From the NCBI RefSeq assembly GCF_030272615.1, contig NC_081415.1:377813892-377877891 (forward strand): a stretch of 64,000 nucleotides of DNA, given 5' to 3'. The translations under genes and the position numbers were made by a program. The DNA comes from Cryptomeria japonica. Taxonomy: Eukaryota; Streptophyta; Pinopsida; Cupressales; Cupressaceae. The notes under the pieces were generated by a model. That model was not told the origin of the DNA. It made no database searches and was given only the letters and a program-made list of their open reading frames with translations. How positions within the stretch are numbered: the first letter of the stretch is position 1; each line of letters begins with the position of its first letter. Of the stretch, positions 57,857 to 64,000 are shown piece by piece.

Positions 57857-60800
57857 TTATTGAGATTGAGACTCCCTCTCAATCAATGCTATGTCCTCCA
57901 CAATTCCAAGCTTCTCTTTGAAGTACTCAAACTTCACTCGAGCTAGAGGCTTGGTGAGAACATTTGAAACCTGTTCATCAGTGCTGATATATTTCAGCTG
58001 GATGGCACCTCTTTGTGCCATATCATGAACGTAGTGATAATGAGTTTCCACATGTTTTGACCTGTCATGGAACACAGAATTGTTAGACATTTTAATACAA
58101 CTTTGATTATCACAATAAATAACAGTGGACTCCGAAGGTTGTCCAAACAACCCAGCAAGAAGCTTGTGAAGCCAAACTGCTTCTCTAGTTGCCACACTTG
58201 AAGTAATGTATTCAACTTCTGCAGTACTTAATGCAACTGAGGACTGTTTCCTACTGGCCCAAGAGATCATGGCGGAACCCAAGCTAAAACAGATTCTTGA
58301 AGTGTTTTTCCTGTCAATAACACTTCCAGCCCAATTAGAATCAGAGTAGCCTTCCAAATTGATTACTGTGTTGATTGGATACTTCAGCCCATAGCCAATT
58401 GTTCCACGCAAGTATCTCAGGATGTGCTTGGCTGTCACCAAGTGAACATGCTTTGGCTGGTTCATGAATTGGCTAAGTGCACTCACTACATAGCAAATAT
58501 CTGGTCTAGTGTTGACTAGATACATCAAGGATCCAATCAACTGCCTGTACTCTGAAGGATCTGCAAAATCAGAGTTAGCTGCAGAAATACTCAACTTCTT
58601 CAAGTTAGTTTCCATAGGAGTAGACATTGGTTTGCAATCCATCATACCAAATCTTTTTAATATATCAATAGTGTATTTACCTTGACTTAGAATAATTTCA
58701 TTAGGTCTTTGCCAAACTTCTAACCCTAGAAAGTAATGCATTAGACCTAGATCCTTCATTTCAAATTCAGTAGCTAATTCTTTCTTACACCTAATGATGA
58801 GACTATCTTCACCAGTTAGAAATAAGTCATCAACATATAAAACCAGAATTAGCATTTCACCATTAAATACTTTAAAGTAAATGTTAGGATCAACATCATT
58901 CTTATAGAATCCTAAACTAACTAAGTACTTATCAATTCTTTCATACCAAGCTCTAGGAGCTTGCTTGAGGCCATAGAGAGCTTTCTTCAATCTGCACACA
59001 TGAGTCTCTCTATTATGAATCTCATAACCTTTAGGTTGTTCAATATAGACTTCTTCCTCAATAACACCATTAAGGAAGACAGTCTTTACATCCATTTGAT
59101 GTAATTTCCAACCTTTGGCTGCATCAATAGCTATAATAGTTCAAATAGAAGTATATTTAGCAACAGGAGCAAATGTTTCTTCATAATCTATGCCTTCCTT
59201 TTGAGAAAAACGACGAGCTACAAATCTAGTTTTATATTTTTCTATACTACCATTAGCAGCATGTTTAATTTTAAACAACCGTTTGGAAGAAACAATAGAC
59301 TTACCTTTAGGTCTAGGCACAACATCCCAGACATCATTCTTGATGATGGATTGATACTCTTCGTCCATAGCTAACTTCCATGCTTGCTGGTTCATAGCTT
59401 CTTTTATGCTGGATGGTTCAGCCTCAATGATGTTGCACATCATTGCAACATAGTCAATGACCTTTTGAGGTCTCTTACTTTCTTTGAAAGTGCCACTAGG
59501 AGCTGCAAACTTTTCTGCATCTTGAATTGTGCTTCTAACCCAAAGGGGTCTTTTCTTGCTAACTGCAATATCTCTAGGTCCATCAGTTGGAACTAGAGGC
59601 TCAGGAGGATCATCATGCTCAATAGGTTCAGGAGGCTCAATAGGCTCCCTCTGAATCTTAGGGTTAGTATCACTATCCATATCTTGATTATCATTAACTT
59701 CTTTATCATTATCAATAAGAGAACCTTTAGATTTCTTGAAAGCAATATTTTCTTTAAAGGTGACATCACTAATTACCTCAATGTACCTTTGACTAGGAAT
59801 GTAGATGCGAAATGCCTTGGAAAATTCACTATATCCAACAAGGATACCCTTCTTCCCGGAAGGCTCTAACTTAGTCCTCTTTTCCTTTGGCACATGAACA
59901 TAGACATGACTTCCAAAGATCCTTAGGTGGCTGATATCTGGTTTGACTCCTGTGAAAGCTTCCTCGGGAGTTATGTTCTTCAGGTTACAACGAGGACATC
60001 TATTTTGAATGTACACAACAGTCTTGGATGCTTCAGCCCATAAGAAGATTTGCAAGTCCTGATCGTGAATCATAGCTTTGGTAGCTTCAACAATGGTTCT
60101 ATTCTTTCATTCAGCTACACCATTTTGCTGAGGATTGTAGGGAATGCAAAACTTCCTCTTAATTCCTGTTTCTGCACAAAATTCATTGAAGCTACTTGAG
60201 GTGCATTCACCTCCATTGTCAGATCTTAACACTTTAATCCTTTTACCAGACATATTTTCAGCTAGAGCTTTAAGTTCTTTAAACCTACTTAACACTTCAT
60301 CAGATTCTTTAGATTTTAGAAAGTAAATCCAAGTCTTTCTAGAAAAATCATCTACAAATGTAACATAGTATAGAAATCCGCTAGGTGAAGGAACATACAT
60401 AGGTCCACATGGATCAAAATGAACAAGTGCTAGTTTTTCTTTAGCTCTACTTTCACTTTTATGAAATGGACTTTTAGTGTTCTTACCTAATGCACAACCT
60501 TTGCAAGCATCATCATGAGATTGATTAAGTTTAGGCATACCTTTAACCATCCTTTCAAGTGAAGGAAGTGCCTGATAGTGAAGATGACCGAGCCTTCAAT
60601 GCCATAGCTCGCTAGATTCAGGAGCTTCATGAATGAGTGCTCGAATGGGGTTAGTTGAAAGCTTATACAAATTATCATATCTATTTCCAATAACACGAGC
60701 GGATTTAATACTAGATTTCTTAGGCCATGCAAGTACTTTACCCTAAAAAAATGCTATTTGATAACCTTTATCTTCTAGGGCAGAAATAAAAATTAAATTC

Positions 60801-61903
60801 CTCTTAATTCCAGGGACAAATAAAATATCACTAAGATGCAAGGACATACCAGATTCTAAATTTAAAGAAGTACTACCAAAGCCTCTTATCGAATACCGTG
60901 CATCATCACCAATTACCACATGAAGATTGGACTCTTTCTCCATCAAGTCTAAGAGATGCTCTCGATATCCTGTGATTTGTCTAGATGCACCACTGTCTAT
61001 CAACCAAGTGTTGCTATCGGTTGGCACATTGCTGGAGAAAGCAGAAATGAAGAGATAGTCTTCATTATCCTCTGAGTTTGCAACTTCATTCAGGTTGGCC
61101 TCCCCTTGCATGGGTGAATTTTGACATTCTTTGGCATAATGTCCAAACTTGTCGCATCTGAAGCAATGGACACGTGAAAGATCCCTTGGCTTCTTCCTTG
61201 AATCGAAAGCTGGAGGTCTGAAGTCTCTATCTCTTTTGAAGTTGTTCTTCTTCCAATGGCCTCCCTTCCTTCTAACATGTTGAGATGCAAGCACATGTTG
61301 ATCTCCTCCATGAGAGCCTTTATGCATTTCTCTGGCAGCTAGTCGTGACTCCTCTTGAATGCAATCTGATTGGAGGCGATCGAAGGAAGGGAATTCAGCT
61401 CTTCCACTTATGCTTTGAATGAAGGGATCCCAAGAGTCAGGAAGACCATTCAACGCAATCATGACAATATCTTTGTCGACAACCTCGCTTCCAATGGCAT
61501 TGAGTTGGTCCTTCAATTCTGAAATCTTCATGAAGAAGGACATGATTGAATCTCCTTTGCACATTCTGACTTGAAGAAGTTGTTGCCTCAATGTGAGTGT
61601 CCGGCTGATGTTGTTGATCTCATATATCCCTTCTAGATGTTTGAACATCTCCCGGGCTGTCTTCAATTTGGAAATGACCGGAACAAGATGATCCTTCACG
61701 GGATCAATAAGGAACTTCTTTGCTTTGAGGGCATTCTTCTTGAATTGCTTTAGCTCTTCCGGATCCGAAGGTTCAGTCAGATCCATATCTTCCACAAACT
61801 TTAACAGCTTTAATTCTTCAAGAGCAAGGAGGACACAAACCTTCCATGATGTGAAATTGAGGGCACCTTCAAGTCTATCCTCTACTTTCAGACCTGTAAC
61901 CAT
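57857..61903 (-). pseudogene. Copia gag-pol polyprotein, single frame with four in-frame stops
   Basis: About 1,348 codons. GAG comes first (TSWKVCVLLALEELKL, LRQQLLQVRMCKGDSIMSFF), then zinc knuckle CFRCDKFGHYAKEC (~61165-61125). Aspartic protease WLIDSGASRQITG at ~61010. GAG-pre-integrase RLGHLHYQALPSLE with CKGCALGK. Integrase HFDPCGPM, RSDNGGE, and NPQQNGVAE (D, D, E). RT: MDVKTVFLNG, KKALYGLKQAPRAWYERID, YVDDL. RNase H: YSDSNWAGSVIDRK, STAEVEY, YCDNQSCI, HDRSKHVETHYH, then NVLTKPL. The order integrase before RT defines Copia. Stops: TAG at 60743-60745; TGA at 60596-60598, 60107-60109 and 59141-59143, each TGA standing where Arg is usual. No frameshift was seen, so the copy is rather young. 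Confidence 0.96.
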
Positions 61904-61973
61904 CTTGCAAAACTAAAACAACAAACTGAAAGTGAAGGGCAACTAATAATCTGATTATTTGAATGAACCTAAA

Positions 61974-61985
61974 GCTTTGATACCA
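61974..61985 (-). other. primer-binding site (initiator tRNA-Met) of the Copia element
   Basis: GCTTTGATACCA, one base from the consensus complement, directly abuts the 5' LTR at 61986. Confidence 0.92.
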
Positions 61986-62748
61986 TGTTAAATTTAGGCA
62001 ATCAGATGTTAATCTAATTAATTAAATTATAATCAGACTGAGAATAAGCAGAAATAACAATAAAGCACATGACACAAATACCCTGGGAAAACCTCCCTCT
62101 TGGAGGAAAAACCCAGCATCAAAGATTCAGATCAGTTCCTTTATTTATAAGCAGATTACATGAACAATATATATCAGATTACTTATTTGATTGTAGTGCC
62201 AATCTAGGGCAGATTCAAACCAAGTATATGCAGCTGTAGTATATCTTTAGAGAGAGCAGAATATCGACATCACTTGGAGAAGGAGATCGCTGAAGTATAG
62301 GGCACCACTTTGCCCAGCAAGCCGCCCAATGGATTCGCTCAATGATCAGATAGACTTGCAGCAGTATGAAGACTTAGATCGCTTTCTATCCTTCCAAGTT
62401 CACTGACTAAATTCGCATAAGGCTAACGGCTTATGGTATGTTTTCTTGATGAAGATAATATCAGTTTGAAGTGTGAAATGAATCTTATTTATATACAAGA
62501 TTCATGTTCAAGATTTTCACCAAGTCGGCTTTAACAAAATTGCCGCCATTTTACATATTTTAAGTTTGCCCTTTTTGGCGCCCAATTTGGGGCCTACACA
62601 AATTGCAAGTTATACCACGTTTCATTTTGGGCCCAGCCCTATTAGACATGTAATCGCTTAACCTTATTACAATATGATTAATATTTTAATTGCCACTAGG
62701 CATCATTAAAATATAATTCGAACTTAGCTATCCATTTTCAACATCATT

Positions 62749-63590
62749 GACATTGAAAAGTTCACACATAAGCTTTTTCTCTCTAGTTGCATGTTGGGGT
62801 CTTGATGCACTTTTGACATTTAAGTGAAAAACACTCTTCCGAGTCACTCAATTGAATTTGGTCTATTTTGTCATTAATATTGAAAAGTTCATGTACTTTT
62901 TTCCACTTAGGTGACTTTTAGTTCTAATTTTGAAATTGATTTTCTATAGCTCTTCCATATTACACTTACATGACCAAAATCACACCTCTTCCATATTACA
63001 CTTAAATGACCAAAAGCATGCCTTTTGACCTGCTAGGACTTATCCCACTACTCAAATTGACTTGTTTATCACTTATCCCACTTGAAATTCATTCAAAAGT
63101 GACAATTCTTCTTATGAGCATGCATCTACACAAATTATGTACCTGTTTAAAGTGCTTGAACTTCAAACATGACATTTAGTCTCTTAGGCATGCTCATGAC
63201 TTATGCACCTTTTTCCAACTTGAAATAATGAAAAAATGTTTATGCTATTGAAATGCCTATAAAAAAAAACAAAAGAAGTTTTTCTCTCTTTTTCTACATT
63301 CTTTTTAACATATTTAGATATTCTGATTACAAACTAACTTACCCCAAATTACTTTTTCTCCTATGCTCTTCCCTACTTTTGTGTTAAGGAAATTTTCCTT
63401 TTGGAACCCTGGTATGGTAGTACTCATCGCAGCCATGTATGTTCCCCCCAAAAAATGAAATACATTTCAGGAAAATACCTAGGAAAAAGAAGGAAAAAAG
63501 ACATGGAATTCTTTTCAAGTAAATATCACAAAAGCATGTAAAATGAACTTTCCATAGAAATTTTAATTTCAGGTCAATCAATCAAGTTTA
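62749..63590. repeat. diverged tandem-repeat DNA right of the Copia element
   Basis: Continues the host repeat (ATTGAAAAGTTCA at 62752 and 62879; CTCTTCCATATTACACTTA at 62951 and 62988). No gene seen. Confidence 0.55.
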
Positions 63591-63770
63591 GAGAGAGAGA
63601 GTTTGTGTGTGTGTTACCATTGGATACCTTTACAAATAAATGAAGGTTTCAATCAAAGTTTGATGACTCGGACTTGCCACGGACTCGGCAGCCCAAATAT
63701 TGGACTCGAACTCGGACTCGGACTTAGACTCGGCAAAAACTCGGAAAAGGACTCGGCAAAAATAAATCCG
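63591..63770 (+). repeat. GA/GT microsatellite and a GGACTCGGACTC minisatellite
   Basis: GAGAGAGAGAG then TGTGTGTGTGT at 63591-63617. From 63668 to 63752, variants of GACTCGGACTTG, ACTCGGCA and ACTCGGACTCGG recur, an irregular hexamer-based array that is GC-rich against an AT-rich background. Confidence 0.75.
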
Positions 63771-64000
63771 TTGTTTTACAAAAAATAAGAAATTAATGCA
63801 TTTAAAGAAATTAAGAGCCATAATTGAAACATTACATGTCATATGATCTCCAAACACTCAATATTTGAAATTTCATCATTCATACTTAGTTTCAAACTTT
63901 TAAATGTATAACAGCAGCATAAGTTTATAAATGTTTACAAAATTACATATAATGATATGTCCAAATGTGAAAAACCACAAACTAAACAGAAGACTACATC

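Larger units (their letters stand above)
56862..62748 (-). mobile_element. Ty1/Copia retrotransposon, near complete, TSD TCATT
   Basis: TCATT at 56862-56866 and 62744-62748. LTRs are 56867-57627 (761 bp) and 61986-62743 (758 bp), TGTTAAATTTAGG...TTTTCAACA, differing by about 25 substitutions and a few small indels by eye. Primer site GCTTTGATACCA is at 61974-61985 directly against the right LTR. The purine tract complement CTCCCTCTTAGC is at 57628. One long polyprotein frame lies between. Just inside the polypurine end, TTGCATTGCCCGCAGAG recurs about four times (57700-57840). The four stops in the frame make this copy inactive alone, but its LTRs and signals are intact. Confidence 0.96.
36486..64000 (+). 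other. presumed RKP first intron (no later exon found), at least 27.5 kb
   Basis: Nothing resembling the next RKP segments or a RING was recognised on the plus strand after 36485. All identifiable coding sequence downstream is retroelement-derived and on the minus strand. Very long repeat-filled introns are known in conifers. The alternative is a gene truncated by rearrangement. Confidence 0.5.

Noticed and set aside
60487-60732. Separate minus-strand open frame within the Copia element
   Set aside because: Out-of-frame shadow; the real GAG-pre-integrase frame crosses here with a TAG and a TGA.
36486-64000. Second RKP exon
   Set aside because: Looked for KPC-like central region and RING motifs on plus; none recognised.

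Overview
This 64 kb window is nuclear DNA of a seed plant, most likely a gymnosperm (conifer). It has one intact host coding exon, some gene debris, a very long intron or intergenic space packed with nested LTR elements, a large decayed LINE, tRNA-derived SINEs and AT-rich repeats. The order is inferred from this style and not from a lineage-specific marker. No rRNA gene, functional tRNA gene or CRISPR array was seen.

Layout. 0-2 kb: an unidentified membrane-anchored terminal exon (minus strand) faces a decayed sugar transporter of the STP family (plus strand). 2-20 kb: AT-rich DNA with ~200 bp and ~320 bp tandem repeats, degenerate telomere-like arrays (G-rich on the plus strand at 4.7-5.3 kb, C-rich at 12.4-18.6 kb), a Helitron-like end, a retroposed coding fragment with 14 bp target duplications, a tRNA-SINE with 16 bp duplications, and a non-autonomous LTR element (13968-18401) that carries a solo LTR inside one of its own LTRs. 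20-28 kb: one 8.2 kb minus-strand LINE bounded by an exact 14 bp target duplication. It has ORF1 (DUF4283-like plus zinc knuckle), ORF2 (endonuclease, reverse transcriptase, RNase H) and, unexpectedly, a third long decayed ORF between RNase H and the A-rich tail. 28-33 kb: an unidentified minus-strand exon, a G/T-rich retroposon with an A tail, and further Helitron-like ends.

34-36.5 kb holds the only clearly functional gene: the first coding exon (about 506 codons, SPRY domain) of the E3 ubiquitin ligase RKP (KPC1-related) on the plus strand. No later RKP exon was recognised, so the first intron would span at least the last 27.5 kb.

37-64 kb, presumed RKP intron: members of an LTR family with TGTAATGTCCCC...GGGGACATTACA ends (one probable solo LTR, one solo LTR with TSD GTTGC, one complete non-autonomous element with TSD CCCAC); a ~1,080-codon decayed minus-strand retroelement-like ORF of unrecognised family, split by the solo LTR; an older LTR pair around the nested element, one copy carrying a SINE; and a nearly complete 5.9 kb Copia element (TSD TCATT) whose polyprotein is in one frame but has four stops. 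No mobile element here looks able to move by itself. Insertion order can be read from the target duplications.
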